Part shown: piece after piece, positions 36,389 to 45,306 of the stretch
Layout: the number at the start of each line of letters is the position of its first letter
Numbering within the stretch: the first letter of the stretch is position 1
Origin: Methanobacteriota archaeon
GTDB lineage: Archaea; Thermoplasmatota; Thermoplasmata; Methanomassiliicoccales; Methanomethylophilaceae
NCBI GenBank assembly: GCA_023402275.1
Contig: JAEXCH010000010.1
Location: forward strand, 1-64,000
DNA: 64,000 nt
Direction of reading: 5' to 3'
The notes under the pieces: model-generated
What the model saw: the letters and a program-made list of their open reading frames with translations, nothing else
What the model was told of the DNA's origin: nothing
The model's database searches: none
Made by a program: the position numbers and the translations under genes

Positions 36389-36682
36389 TCAGAATTTCTT
36401 TTGGCTCAGCGATGTCCATGTACGTTTGTCAGTAAGGACGACGACACCGCCTCTGACATCCACTACGACGGATTTTGTGGATTCGGCAAGCGTCTCAGCG
36501 ATCTCTTTCACATCACCGTCCACAGTGTTGAGGACCTTGACCTTGATCAAACGTGCATTCTTGAGCTGAGCGATTATCTCGTTGATCAATCCCACATCTA
36601 TCCCATCCTTTCCTACGTGCACAGTGGAATTCAGCTCTTTGGCACGTCTCATCAGTTCCTTTCTTGCGTCCTTTTCCGTCAT
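36389..36682 (-). CDS. YhbY/CRM-domain RNA-binding protein
   Basis: A 97-residue single CRM domain with ARKELMRRAKELNSTVHVGKDGI, then LKNARLIKVKVL and a C-terminal GGVVVLTDKR. YhbY proteins associate with pre-50S particles, so a role in ribosome assembly is likely. I start at the ATG at 36682 (MTEKDARKEL), which overlaps the end of rnp4 by 4 nt. A longer in-frame reading would run over the rnp4 gene and is not credible. Confidence 0.88.
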   Translation of the reverse strand: MTEKDARKELMRRAKELNSTVHVGKDGIDVGLINEIIAQLKNARLIKVKVLNTVDGDVKEIAETLAESTKSVVVDVRGGVVVLTDKRTWTSLSQKKF

Positions 36683-36999
36683 TTGGATCTCTCCTTGTTG
36701 TATGGCATCCTTTTGATAGAACCGCAGTCCTGACATCTGGTCACTATCTTTCCACCTGTCAATCTTACGGTGCTGTTGACACCAGGTATCATGGGGATGT
36801 GGCAATCCTTGCAGTATGTGAAGTCCTTCGGAATCTTCACCCTTGTCTTCATCCCTATGCTCCTTGCCAATTCCACGTATCTTTTCGCAAGGTCTCCCCT
36901 TCCATTCCTGAGGGCATCCTCGGAAAGGACTCTCAGTTTCGATATGCGTTCTTCGCCTATTGCGGAGATGGCGCCTTTGGAGATACGTCTTTTTGACAT
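36679..36999 (-). CDS. rnp4: RNase P protein component 4 (Rpp21)
   Basis: This 106-residue archaeal Rnp4 (Rpp21) is a zinc protein of RNase P, which matures tRNA 5' ends. FTYCKDCHIPMIPGVNSTVRL followed by TRCQDCGSIKRMPY gives the four Cys zinc site. It is the first of the three-gene run rnp4-yhbY-serS, all joined by overlaps or short gaps. It stands 48 nt from the hypothetical gene upstream. Confidence 0.92.
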   Translation of the reverse strand: MSKRRISKGAISAIGEERISKLRVLSEDALRNGRGDLAKRYVELARSIGMKTRVKIPKDFTYCKDCHIPMIPGVNSTVRLTGGKIVTRCQDCGSIKRMPYNKERSK

Positions 37000-37047
37000 G
37001 GCCTTTGGATAAGGAGTTAAGATACTGATATAAAGATTCTCTTTTGA

Positions 37048-38073
37048 TCAATGCGTTCTTGAGAATGATAGAACGTAATCCCTCAGTTCTATCTCCTCCT
37101 CGCTCAGGTCATCCTTTGCGTCCTCTCTGATGTCCTCTGCATACATCTCCCATATGAACACAAAATGGTCATGGAACTCAAGTATCGCATCATCAAGATC
37201 GTTCTTTGATACAGTAACACCGAGAGGTTCGTTGCTGAGTGTCCAAAGGTCATTGTCCGCATCATGGTCCACGTTGGCTACCAGCGGTCCGCTTAGGTCG
37301 ATACATCTCTCCGATGATATCACCTTCTCGAATGATATGTACGGGAGTTCATCAAGCCCGTATATCTCGGATATGCTTTCCATGAATCCGTCATCGGATA
37401 GTATGATGTTCCCGCTTACGGTACACGGTCTGTTGAAAAGACGTTCATGATCGTCACTGAAAGGAAGGCTGCCGTTGAAATCCAGGGGAAGATCGAATAT
37501 GTCCGTCTCCAAATACGCGGATTCACCGTCTCTTTTCAATATCCCCGTGACATCGCCCATGAATGATCCAGATCCGTCCTCTATTAGGGATACCAACCAC
37601 TCTTTGTTGACATCCTTGAATGTCCTTTCCTCATCTCTGCCCCCGAACGATAATCCCAGGCCCCCGAGTCCCTCTGAAAGTGAAAGCACACAGTTCAATA
37701 TCGGACCTCTGTTCCTAGGATCAGGATATTTTTCAAGGATGGTATCGTGTCTTTCATCGATGACATCGTTGAGAAGGTCGATAAGGTCCATCAAGGCGGC
37801 CTTCAGCAGAGCATCGGGTCCTGTCAACCCTATATCGGCGGATGAGGACACATTCATCCCTGCTCCATCGACATAGATGGTGAATCTTGATAAAAGGTCC
37901 TCAGGAACATCGTCCTGGAGATGCAGTTCCCTTACAACTATGCTCTTCCCTATCTCTCTGAGAAGCCCCTGTACGTTGACCATCACGCTGCCCGCGACAT
38001 CCACTGGCACACGTTGTCCCTTTGCAGGAAGCACATTGAAATCAAAAGCACCCATATTCCGACCCCGAATCAT
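37048..38073 (-). CDS. Hypothetical acidic protein
   Basis: A 341-residue soluble acidic protein with no signal peptide. It begins MIRGRNMGAFDFNVLP. Starting at the second Met (about 38055) would also be reasonable. Recurring features are many Asp/Glu and an extended glycine-rich stretch LSLSEGLGGLGLSFGGRDEE near residue 135. I recognise no family. It is divergently transcribed from rpl10e across a 160-nt gap and precedes rnp4 on the same strand. Confidence 0.75.
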   Translation of the reverse strand: MIRGRNMGAFDFNVLPAKGQRVPVDVAGSVMVNVQGLLREIGKSIVVRELHLQDDVPEDLLSRFTIYVDGAGMNVSSSADIGLTGPDALLKAALMDLIDLLNDVIDERHDTILEKYPDPRNRGPILNCVLSLSEGLGGLGLSFGGRDEERTFKDVNKEWLVSLIEDGSGSFMGDVTGILKRDGESAYLETDIFDLPLDFNGSLPFSDDHERLFNRPCTVSGNIILSDDGFMESISEIYGLDELPYISFEKVISSERCIDLSGPLVANVDHDADNDLWTLSNEPLGVTVSKNDLDDAILEFHDHFVFIWEMYAEDIREDAKDDLSEEEIELRDYVLSFSRTH

Positions 38074-38180
38074 TATCTGATTGTGCGTATATAATCCTCT
38101 GGACCACCAAAACCCATGGAAAGGGTTATATGTGCTATGTTACTCGCCATTGATAGATAAAATAATAGGACAGCAACAGT

Positions 38181-38189
38181 CTTTAAATA
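38181..38189 (+). promoter_or_regulatory. TATA box of rpl10e
   Basis: CTTTAAATA lies in the divergent gap before rpl10e and predicts a start near 38212, giving a leader of about 25 nt with the Shine-Dalgarno AGGTGG. Confidence 0.55.
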
Positions 38190-38235
38190 GAAATTCGGGA
38201 TTGTCGCTCTATTATATTCCACAAAGGTGGCGCAA

Positions 38236-38754
38236 ATGGTAAGAAAGCCCGCATCGATGTACAGAAGGATAACAGGACAAGCGTATACACGTCGCGAATA
38301 CATGGGAGGAGTTCCCGCAAGCAGGTTGAGCCAGTTCGACATGGGCAACACAAGCGGAGAGTTCCCGGTAGTTCTCACTCTCAAGGTGGAGAACCGCGTT
38401 CAGATCAGACACACAGCCCTTGAGGCAGGACGTATCGCTGCAAACAAGATGCTCTCTGGACAGGCGGGATCGGCAAACTACCACCTTAGGGTGAGGGCCT
38501 ACCCACACTGTGTTCTCAGAGAGAACAAACTCGCTACCGGTGCAGGTGCGGACCGTGTGTCAAGCGGAATGCGTAACGCTTTCGGCAAGAACGTCGGAAC
38601 AGCTGCAAGACTGGAGCGCAATCAGGCAATACTTACCGTCCGTGTCACACCCGAGAAAGCAAACGTCGCCAAGACAGCACTCTGGAAAGCATCCATGAAG
38701 TTCCCCACCCCCTGCTACGTAGTAGTTGAAGAGGGTCAGGAATACATGAAGTAA
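38236..38754 (+). CDS. rpl10e: Large ribosomal subunit protein uL16 (L10e)
   Basis: This 172-residue archaeal uL16 (L10e) lies near the peptidyl-transferase centre and the elbow of A/P-site tRNA. MVRKPASMYRRITGQAYTRREYMGGVPASRL is a textbook N-terminus and NYHLRVRAYPHCVLREN is the core. The ATG at 38236 is chosen over the GTG at 38227 because AGGTGG lies 5 nt upstream. dph2 starts 2 nt after the stop. Confidence 0.96.
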   Translation: MVRKPASMYRRITGQAYTRREYMGGVPASRLSQFDMGNTSGEFPVVLTLKVENRVQIRHTALEAGRIAANKMLSGQAGSANYHLRVRAYPHCVLRENKLATGAGADRVSSGMRNAFGKNVGTAARLERNQAILTVRVTPEKANVAKTALWKASMKFPTPCYVVVEEGQEYMK

Positions 38755-38756
38755 AC

Positions 38757-39746
38757 ATGTTCGATCTGGACCTGGAGAAGATATCCTCTTGGATAAAGAA
38801 GAGGGGATATTCCTCCGTGGCCATTCAATTGCCTGAGGGCCTTAAGATGGATGCCCTCAGGATATCTGATTCTTTATCAAATTCAACTGACGCTGAGATC
38901 ATCATACTTGGCGATCCATGCTACGGAGCATGCGATCTTTTTGTTGATTATCGAAGATATGCTGACGCACTGGTGCATTTTGGTCATTCCCCAATACCAC
39001 CTCAGGACAGCGATGAGGATGTGTTCTTCGTTGAGGTCAGGGTGGATGTCGATATCGATGATGCAGTAAGGAAAGCAGCAGACACACTTCCCAAAAGAGT
39101 AGGGTTGCTTGCCACAGTGCAGTATCTCGGCCTCATACCAAGGACGAAGACCGTCCTGGAAGAATGCGGGAAGGAAGTCTATGTAGGGGAAGGTGACGGA
39201 AGGATATTCCACCCCGGACAAGTTCTAGGATGCAATTTCAGCGCAGCAGAGAGTATCGCGGATAAAGTCGATGGTTACCTCTACCTGGGTGAGGGGGACT
39301 TCCATCCTCTGGCAGCCGCATTCGGCGTCAAGAAGATGATGATGGTCATGAACCCTTTAACAGGAGAGACAAGGTCGGTGGAGGATGCCAAGGAAAGGAT
39401 GCTCCGCAAAAGATTCGCTGCGATAGAATCGGCAAGGTCCGCACAGAGCTTTTTGATCCTTGTATGTACAAAGACAGGACAGGACCGTTCCGGCATCGCT
39501 GATAGCATTTTCAAAACAATAAAGAACAACGGAAAACAAGCTTACAAACTGGTGATCAACGAGATCGGACCTGATGCTTTGCTTTCATACAATGTGGACG
39601 CATACATCAATACGGCATGTCCGAGGATAGCCATGGATGATTCCGCAAGATACCCAAGACCCATGCTGACCGTTACAGAAGCGGAGATAGCATTGGGTAT
39701 GAAGGATTGGGAAGAGTACGAATTCGACTCAATCACAAATCCTTAA
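38757..39746 (+). CDS. dph2: Diphthamide synthesis enzyme Dph2
   Basis: Archaeal Dph2 is a non-canonical radical SAM [4Fe-4S] enzyme that transfers the 3-amino-3-carboxypropyl group of SAM to a His of elongation factor aEF2, the first step of diphthamide synthesis. The three cluster cysteines are recognisable in GDPCYGACDLF, GQVLGCNFSA and NTACPRIAMDD, spread over the 329 residues as in the family. It is coupled to rpl10e (2-nt gap) and followed by mmp4. Confidence 0.94.
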   Translation: MFDLDLEKISSWIKKRGYSSVAIQLPEGLKMDALRISDSLSNSTDAEIIILGDPCYGACDLFVDYRRYADALVHFGHSPIPPQDSDEDVFFVEVRVDVDIDDAVRKAADTLPKRVGLLATVQYLGLIPRTKTVLEECGKEVYVGEGDGRIFHPGQVLGCNFSAAESIADKVDGYLYLGEGDFHPLAAAFGVKKMMMVMNPLTGETRSVEDAKERMLRKRFAAIESARSAQSFLILVCTKTGQDRSGIADSIFKTIKNNGKQAYKLVINEIGPDALLSYNVDAYINTACPRIAMDDSARYPRPMLTVTEAEIALGMKDWEEYEFDSITNP

Positions 39747-39759
39747 TATGCCAGAATAG

Positions 39760-40521
39760 ATGGGCGTCCCGATGTTCACAACACAGGAACTCCTGCACAT
39801 GGATCTTCCCGACGTAAAGGTTGGAATCGGAAGAGGTACGGACTCTGGACACGTTGAGAATAGCGTCCACGCCCTTAACTCAGAGAATATTCAGATATAT
39901 GATGATCCAAAGGCATTGATAGATGATCTCTTCTCGGGAAAGATAGATGCTGCAGTCAGGGGGGACATGCCGTCCTCCGAACTCCTTCACATCCTGAAGC
40001 AACGTGCAGGTGTTGATGAACTGGAAAGACTGGTAATCATGGAACCCAAAAGAGGGAAAGCGATATTCATGGCCCCTGTCGGAATAGATGAGGGATGGAC
40101 CGTGGAACAAAAACACGATATCGCCAAACGCTCCGTGGAACTCATGAAGGGAATGGGCGCCGATACTCGCATCGCGGTCATGTCCGGCGGCAGAAGCGAG
40201 GACAAAGGAAGGAATCCTGTCGTTGACAGGTCCATAGACGATGCAGAGGAACTGGTCGGTATCCTTAAGAATGAGGGTTATGACGCATACAATGCAGAGA
40301 TACTGATCGAGTCTGCGGTTGAGGAAGCAGATCTCATAATAGCTCCCGACGGTATAGCAGGCAACCTGATCTTCAGGACATTGCATTTCATAGCTGATGC
40401 CATTGCATTGGGGGCACCGGTACTGAATATAGATAAGGTGTTCATAGACACCTCCAGGGTAAAGACGGAATATATCGACTCGATAATCCTGGCAATGAAA
40501 CTGGCAGAGGAGAGGAAATGA
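39760..40521 (+). CDS. Methanogenesis marker protein 4 (MtxX-like)
   Basis: This 253-residue protein matches the methanogen-specific marker 4/MtxX family, which has a phosphate-acyltransferase-like fold. VGIGRGTDSGHVENSV, GDMPSSELLHILK and DLIIAPDGIAGNLIFRTLHF are typical. Its function is unknown, but family presence tracks with methanogenesis. It overlaps queD by 4 nt, so it is cotranscribed with the preQ0 genes, and lies between dph2 and them. Confidence 0.85.
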   Translation: MGVPMFTTQELLHMDLPDVKVGIGRGTDSGHVENSVHALNSENIQIYDDPKALIDDLFSGKIDAAVRGDMPSSELLHILKQRAGVDELERLVIMEPKRGKAIFMAPVGIDEGWTVEQKHDIAKRSVELMKGMGADTRIAVMSGGRSEDKGRNPVVDRSIDDAEELVGILKNEGYDAYNAEILIESAVEEADLIIAPDGIAGNLIFRTLHFIADAIALGAPVLNIDKVFIDTSRVKTEYIDSIILAMKLAEERK

Positions 40522-40991
40522 TACTCGAGATAGACGGAGGATACACCGGAATAAGGTTCTCATCATGCCATTTCATCCCGATGCATGAGAAGTGTTCCAG
40601 ACTTCACGGACACAGCTACATCGTAAGGATGAGAATGGAAGGCGAAGTCGACGAGAACGGGATGGTCATGGATTTCGTGATAATCAAGAAGAAACTCAAG
40701 ATGATGATCGATGAGATGGATCATAAGGTCCTGCTCCCGGCAAGGTCAAAGATAGTGAAACTTGAGGAGAAGGACGATTCCATTGAAGTCACATCATGCA
40801 ACAAGAGATACGTCTTCCCGTCGGAGGATGTTCTGCTTTTGGATATTCCAACAACAACGGCAGAGGAAATGGCAAAGATGATGGCTGAAAGGATGTCTAA
40901 CGAGATCGATTTCCCAAAGACCGTGAAGAGCATATCCGTCGGGTTGGACGAGGAACGCGGTCAGACCGCATGGTATACGAAGGTATTGTGA
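40518..40991 (+). CDS. queD: 6-carboxytetrahydropterin synthase (QueD)
   Basis: QueD converts 7,8-dihydroneopterin triphosphate to 6-carboxytetrahydropterin, early in preQ0 synthesis. The zinc-binding histidines lie in SSCHFIPMHEKCSRLHGHSY, with the catalytic Cys in HEKC. VDFVIIKKKLKMMIDEMDHKVL and a C-terminal glutamate region complete the 157-residue protein. It starts within the mmp4 stop and abuts queC. Confidence 0.92.
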   Translation: MILEIDGGYTGIRFSSCHFIPMHEKCSRLHGHSYIVRMRMEGEVDENGMVMDFVIIKKKLKMMIDEMDHKVLLPARSKIVKLEEKDDSIEVTSCNKRYVFPSEDVLLLDIPTTTAEEMAKMMAERMSNEIDFPKTVKSISVGLDEERGQTAWYTKVL

Positions 40992-41660
40992 ATGGAGAAG
41001 GCCGTTGTTCTGTTATCTGGCGGGTTGGACTCTACCGTGACGTTAGCGATGGCATTGGACCAAGGGATAGAGGCCACGGCATTGAGTTTCAGATACGGTC
41101 AGAGACACACCAAAGAACTGGAATCCGCAGGAAATGTTTGCAGACACTACGGAATAAGGCATGTTGTCGTGGACATTGACCTGACGTCTTTCAGATCCGC
41201 TCTGACGGATAACAGCATAGAAGTGCCAACAGACCGAGAGGGAGAACTGGATAAGGAAATACCCATAACATATGTTCCGGCAAGGAACATAATATTCCTG
41301 AGTGTTGCAGCAGGACTCTGCGAATCCATAGACGCTGATTCGATATACATCGGGGCCAACGCAATAGATTATTCCGGATATCCCGACTGCCGCCCGGAGT
41401 TCTTCGAGGCATTCAAGGACATGCTCTCCAAAGGAACAAAGGCAGGCGTTGAAGGTAACCCGATCGAGATAAGGACCCCCATACTTAGGAACACGAAAGC
41501 AGACATCGTTAGGATAGGAAAGGAACTCAAAGCACCTTTGGACCTAACGTGGTCATGCTATAACGGCGGGGATAAAGCATGCGGTCATTGCGACTCATGT
41601 AAACTCAGACTCAAAGGTTTCGAGGAAGCGGGATACAAGGACGAGATAGGTTACGAGTGA
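40992..41660 (+). CDS. queC: 7-cyano-7-deazaguanine synthase (QueC)
   Basis: QueC uses ATP and ammonia to turn 7-carboxy-7-deazaguanine into preQ0, the precursor of archaeosine in tRNA. The PP-loop LLSGGLDSTV is at the N-terminus, and the zinc site CYNGGDKACGHCDSC lies near the C-terminus. The 222 residues match the family. It begins directly after queD. Confidence 0.96.
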   Translation: MEKAVVLLSGGLDSTVTLAMALDQGIEATALSFRYGQRHTKELESAGNVCRHYGIRHVVVDIDLTSFRSALTDNSIEVPTDREGELDKEIPITYVPARNIIFLSVAAGLCESIDADSIYIGANAIDYSGYPDCRPEFFEAFKDMLSKGTKAGVEGNPIEIRTPILRNTKADIVRIGKELKAPLDLTWSCYNGGDKACGHCDSCKLRLKGFEEAGYKDEIGYE

Positions 41661-41664
41661 TATC

Positions 41665-42288
41665 ATGAGGATATGCGAATACTTCAGATCGATCCAGGGA
41701 GAAGGCATAATGATCGGCGCTCCCACATATTTCATAAGGACCGCAGGCTGCAACCTGCGTTGTGATTGGTGTGACACAACCTACGCATGGGACGGAGGAA
41801 AGGAGACATCGATCGATGAGATAATGGAGATCCTTGACAATACCCAGAACATCTGCATAACAGGCGGCGAACCTCTCCTTCAGAATGATCTCACGGATCT
41901 TATAGAACGACTACTGGATGAGGATAAGAGGATAGTCATAGAGACGAACGGGTCCGTCGACATCTCTGTCATACCGAATGATGACAGGATAATCATAAGC
42001 ATGGACATCAAGTGCCCCTCATCCGGCATGTCCGAACGGAATATGATGTCCAACCTTGGATACCTTCAGAGGAAGGATCAGCTCAAATTCGTGATCGGGG
42101 ATAATATCGATCTCAACTATGCTATCAAATTCCTAAGGGAGAATCCTGTGGATACCAACGTCATATTCTCTCCCGTAGGAGGGATGGACCTTGCTCCGAT
42201 AGCCGAAGAGGTCATCCGAAGGAAATTGAATGTAAGGGTATTGCCCCAGCTTCACAAGATCATCTGGGGAGATAGGAGATCAGTCTGA
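41665..42288 (+). CDS. queE: 7-carboxy-7-deazaguanine synthase (QueE)
   Basis: QueE is a radical SAM enzyme that contracts the pterin ring to 7-carboxy-7-deazaguanine. It has the SAM motif CNLRCDWC (CX3CX2C), the substrate segment YFRSIQGEG at the N-terminus and GGEPLLQ. The 207-residue length is typical. It starts 4 nt after queC. The queD-queC-queE operon therefore holds the enzymes from dihydroneopterin triphosphate to preQ0; no GTP cyclohydrolase is in the window. Its end overlaps the convergent NifX-like gene by 9 nt. Confidence 0.95.
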   Translation: MRICEYFRSIQGEGIMIGAPTYFIRTAGCNLRCDWCDTTYAWDGGKETSIDEIMEILDNTQNICITGGEPLLQNDLTDLIERLLDEDKRIVIETNGSVDISVIPNDDRIIISMDIKCPSSGMSERNMMSNLGYLQRKDQLKFVIGDNIDLNYAIKFLRENPVDTNVIFSPVGGMDLAPIAEEVIRRKLNVRVLPQLHKIIWGDRRSV

Positions 42289-42621
42289 TCCGAACTTCTT
42301 TTTGAGCGCCTGTCTTCTTTTGAAATCGTTGATGCATTCCTCTACGGTCCCTTCCTCATCGTAGGCCACATGGATACCTGCCTTACCAAGTATGTCAAGA
42401 CCGTGGGAGCCTATCCCTCCCGTTATTACGGCATCCACTCCCAATCCGACTATCGCATCGGCAACCTTCATGCCGGCTCCCTCCAGATTTGCGAATTCGT
42501 TTGCCACCACCTGATAATCAAGTGTTTCCGAATCAACGATCAGGAAGTATGGGGCATGGCCGAAATCCTCTGCCACGTATGATTCCAGGGTATCGCCTTC
42601 AGCGATCACTCCGATCTTCAT
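42280..42621 (-). CDS. NifX/NifB-like iron-molybdenum-cofactor-binding family protein
   Basis: This 113-residue protein has a dinitrogenase FeMo-cofactor-type fold: MKIGVIAEGDTLESYVAEDFGHAPYFLIVD and GLGVDAVITGGIGSHGLDIL. Archaeal homologues without nitrogenase bind or carry metal clusters or respond to them. It overlaps the mrp start by 4 nt, so the pair probably works together in Fe-S cluster handling. Confidence 0.85.
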   Translation of the reverse strand: MKIGVIAEGDTLESYVAEDFGHAPYFLIVDSETLDYQVVANEFANLEGAGMKVADAIVGLGVDAVITGGIGSHGLDILGKAGIHVAYDEEGTVEECINDFKRRQALKKKFGSD

Positions 42622-43466
42622 TTCTGTTCCACCGTTCTTATTATCCTGTCAACGATGCCGTTGAACGCCTTTGCCGACTCTGACTCTGGTTCGGCGATGA
42701 CTATGGGCATTCCCGAATCCCCTGATCTGGCGACTCCCGGCTCCAAAGGCACACGTCCCAAGAACTGGATGTTCAGGGACTCTGCTGTCTTCTCTCCTCC
42801 GCCCGATCCGAAGATCTCCGTGAGTTCACCGCAATGGGGGCAGATGAATCCGCTCATGTTCTCAACCAATCCTATGATCGGAAGCTTGGTCTGTGCAGCG
42901 AAGGTTATCGATTTCCTGCTGTCAAGCAAAGCGACGTCCTGAGGCGTGGTAACGATCACGACACCATCCGCCTTGGGTATGAGTTGAACTATCGACAAGG
43001 CCTCGTCGCCTGTGCCGGGTGGCATATCCACAATAAGGTAATCCAGATCACCCCATTCGACATCCTCTATGAACTGTCTTATCGCACCGGATTTTACTGG
43101 ACCTCTCCACATTATTGCCGCGTCCTTCTCCGGAAGCAGGAATGCCATCGACATTATGCTCAATGACGGAGGTACTGAGATCGGTATCAGTTTATCGTTC
43201 TCCGCGATGAGTTTCTCATCCTCTATGTGGAACATCTTTGGGATGTTCGGACCGGTTATATCCACATCCATCAATCCTGTCTGATATCCTTTCAATGAAA
43301 GTGCCTGAGCAAGGTTGGATGAGACCGTACTCTTTCCAACCCCTCCCTTACCGCTCATCACTATGATTATGTGCTTTATCCTCGAAAGACTGTCGTGAAG
43401 TCTTGTATCGCTGATGATATCCTCACTGCTCATCATTGGTTTGGCCATTTGATCTTTCTCCTTCAC
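42618..43466 (-). CDS. Mrp/ApbC-type Fe-S cluster carrier ATPase
   Basis: This P-loop protein of 282 residues carries GKGGVGKST, LMDVDITGPNIPK and DYLIVDMPPGTGDEALS, and the cluster-binding pair in GFICPHCGE. It is the Nbp35/ApbC type that assembles and transfers [4Fe-4S] clusters. It may serve the radical SAM and ferredoxin proteins of this cell, including those encoded nearby. Downstream is the NifX-like gene. Confidence 0.92.
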   Translation of the reverse strand: MKEKDQMAKPMMSSEDIISDTRLHDSLSRIKHIIIVMSGKGGVGKSTVSSNLAQALSLKGYQTGLMDVDITGPNIPKMFHIEDEKLIAENDKLIPISVPPSLSIMSMAFLLPEKDAAIMWRGPVKSGAIRQFIEDVEWGDLDYLIVDMPPGTGDEALSIVQLIPKADGVVIVTTPQDVALLDSRKSITFAAQTKLPIIGLVENMSGFICPHCGELTEIFGSGGGEKTAESLNIQFLGRVPLEPGVARSGDSGMPIVIAEPESESAKAFNGIVDRIIRTVEQK

Positions 43467-43534
43467 ACCTGATTGTTGAGTTCCGATATAGGGTTATCGG
43501 AATCGATATATTCCAATGATCACTAACATGGTGC

Positions 43535-43936
43535 ATGCCATTAGGTGATCCCGGAGGCGGGAACTTCACATACACCGTGGAAGGACTTCCCGAATCTTTG
43601 TTCATGGCCACTGTCCCATGCAGAGATATAACAAGATCGATCAGATTCTATAATGAACTGCTTGGGATGGAGACACTATATCAGAATGATAAGGAAGCGG
43701 CTGTGAGAAGGAACACGGCCACGATCCTGCTGAAAAGGTCCGATACCACAGGCATCGATACGGGGATATTCCTGGGCGTGGAGAACCCATATGATCTTCA
43801 CAGGAGACTTGTGGATGAGGGGGTCATATTCATAAGGGATCCAATAAGGGCCCCTCTCGGTGTATACACCTCATTCAAGGACGATGACGGCAACATCCTT
43901 CACGCGATAGAGATGAAGGCAGAACTGAAGTTGTGA
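43535..43936 (+). CDS. VOC-family protein (glyoxalase/dioxygenase fold)
   Basis: A 133-residue vicinal-oxygen-chelate domain. FMATVPCRDITRSIRFYNELLGME is the first half and a second beta-alpha unit ends DDDGNILHAIEMKAEL. The metal ligands cannot be assigned with certainty and the reaction is unknown. The ATG at 43535 has no strong Shine-Dalgarno. It is followed by the flavoprotein gene after 40 nt. Confidence 0.75.
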   Translation: MPLGDPGGGNFTYTVEGLPESLFMATVPCRDITRSIRFYNELLGMETLYQNDKEAAVRRNTATILLKRSDTTGIDTGIFLGVENPYDLHRRLVDEGVIFIRDPIRAPLGVYTSFKDDDGNILHAIEMKAELKL

Positions 43937-43976
43937 GGACACAAATGTTTTATCCGCAACCAAACATCCGTGGTCT

Positions 43977-44555
43977 ATGAAGATCATCGCCCTCAACGGC
44001 AGTCCCAGATTGGTCGGCAATACCAGCAACATCCTGAACGCTATGTTGGATGAGATGGAGAAGGAAGGCATCGAGACAGAGCAGATCCAATTGTACTCAA
44101 TGGACCTCACTCCATGCAACGATTGCAGATCGTGTGAGATAAGGGGGGATGGAAGATGCATCCTCGAGGATGATGAACTCAATGAGATCGTTGATAAGAT
44201 GAGGGAGGCCGACGGAGTGATCTTGGCGTCCCCGTGTTATTATGGTTCATACTCCTCACAGATGAAGATATTCCTTGAAAGAGCTGGAATGGCCCTTGAG
44301 AAAGGGGATATGGGATTGAAACATAAGATCGGAGGGGCGATGATCGTCAATGCACATGAAGGAGGATCAATGGCATACTCGCAACTTGTTTATTGGATGC
44401 TAAGGAACCAGATGCTTGTATGCGGAAGTAATCCCGTCCCCATTGTAACGGCATTGAACTCCCCTCAGTACCTTGAGGATAAGGAAGGAATGAAAGGGGC
44501 GATAGGTCTGGCCAAGGAAATGGCCAGGACCATTTTGAGGATCAACGGTCTCTGA
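43977..44555 (+). CDS. Iron-sulfur flavoprotein (Isf family)
   Basis: This 192-residue flavodoxin-fold protein begins MKIIALNGSPRLVGNTSNIL and has the compact cluster motif C47-x2-C50-x2-C53-x7-C61 (CNDCRSCEIRGDGRC), followed by ASPCYYGSYSSQMK for FMN. Isf proteins of methanogens use FMN and one [4Fe-4S] cluster, with roles proposed in electron transfer or oxygen detoxification. Its stop and that of the convergent next gene adjoin (TGATCA). Confidence 0.88.
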   Translation: MKIIALNGSPRLVGNTSNILNAMLDEMEKEGIETEQIQLYSMDLTPCNDCRSCEIRGDGRCILEDDELNEIVDKMREADGVILASPCYYGSYSSQMKIFLERAGMALEKGDMGLKHKIGGAMIVNAHEGGSMAYSQLVYWMLRNQMLVCGSNPVPIVTALNSPQYLEDKEGMKGAIGLAKEMARTILRINGL

Positions 44556-45278
44556 TCAAAAGAAATAGAAACCGCAGCCTTCCGAAACAGAGATCTTAGC
44601 AACAGCATCCATCCTCTCAAGGGGTCCGCTGTAACGTCTGACCATCATCTTACCCTCTTCAGGTAAGGCTATCGTCAGGACCTCTATCTCCTTTACCAAT
44701 CTTGCAGCATCATCTGGACTGTATATGCGGCCTGTCCTTGCTCCTTCCGGAACGGATGCCACTATCTCGCATCCTCTTCTCTCCGCTATTCCCGGCAGCA
44801 GGCTGTCATTAGGTCCGAATGAACCGATACATCCCCTTCCCTTATCCCATGAGAGGGGACATTTCAGACATGCTTCATTCATCTCATCGAATGAGAGCAT
44901 GTCCCAGCCGGTCAGACGATTCTCCTTCTTTGATGCCGACAAGACCTTCTCTTTATCGGAATCACTGACCTTATCCATCTCGACCCATCCGGTGCTTACT
45001 CTCTTTGCTTTGCTTTTAAGGAGTTCGATATCGGTTTCGTTCTTCAGCTTGTCCATGTATATCGCATCGGTCTCGGCATTGATCCTGTTCCTTTTCATGA
45101 AGGCTTCCCAGTCATCTATGAGAGAATGTGCATCCTCCAATGATACGACATCATCGTAACCCGCAAGGTCCTCCATTCCGGCAATGTCATCCACTCTCAC
45201 TTTCACAACATTCATCCTGAGTTCCCTGCACAACGCACTCTTTGCGTCCGTCTCACATATTCCGATGCTTATGCCCAT
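44556..45278 (-). CDS. Hypothetical protein with Cys motif
   Basis: A 240-residue soluble protein starting MGISIGICETDAKSALCREL. The middle holds ACLKCPLSWDKGRGCIGSFGPND, three Cys (CxxC then C) that could hold a metal or cluster with another Cys such as that at GCEIVASVPEG. The C-terminus is SEGCGFYFF. I recognise no family. A 14-bp inverted repeat lies 15 nt upstream of its start, in the divergent gap to the PUA-sepF operon. Confidence 0.7.
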   Translation of the reverse strand: MGISIGICETDAKSALCRELRMNVVKVRVDDIAGMEDLAGYDDVVSLEDAHSLIDDWEAFMKRNRINAETDAIYMDKLKNETDIELLKSKAKRVSTGWVEMDKVSDSDKEKVLSASKKENRLTGWDMLSFDEMNEACLKCPLSWDKGRGCIGSFGPNDSLLPGIAERRGCEIVASVPEGARTGRIYSPDDAARLVKEIEVLTIALPEEGKMMVRRYSGPLERMDAVAKISVSEGCGFYFF

Positions 45279-45292
45279 TATCGATCACCTAT

Positions 45293-45306
45293 TCCGAAAA
45301 TTCGGA
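45293..45306. promoter_or_regulatory. Inverted repeat in a divergent gap (candidate operator)
   Basis: TCCGAA-AA-TTCGGA is a perfect 6-bp-arm inverted repeat 15 nt from the start of the minus-strand hypothetical gene. Its position suits a repressor site. No regulator gene is adjacent. Confidence 0.4.

Noticed and set aside
36683..37051. A long 220-residue gene including the YhbY domain and running upstream in the same frame
   Set aside because: The extension lies entirely over rnp4, whose zinc motif and length are clear. YhbY starts at 36682.
41440..42290. CRISPR array or tandem repeats elsewhere in the window
   Set aside because: I found no spaced direct repeats of CRISPR type. The only repeats are protein-level InlB/LRR repeats, the MetAP duplication and the insertion sequences.
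44549..44562. TGATCA overlap of two stop codons as a special site
   Set aside because: Two convergent genes simply meet at their stops; the palindrome is a consequence of TGA on both strands.
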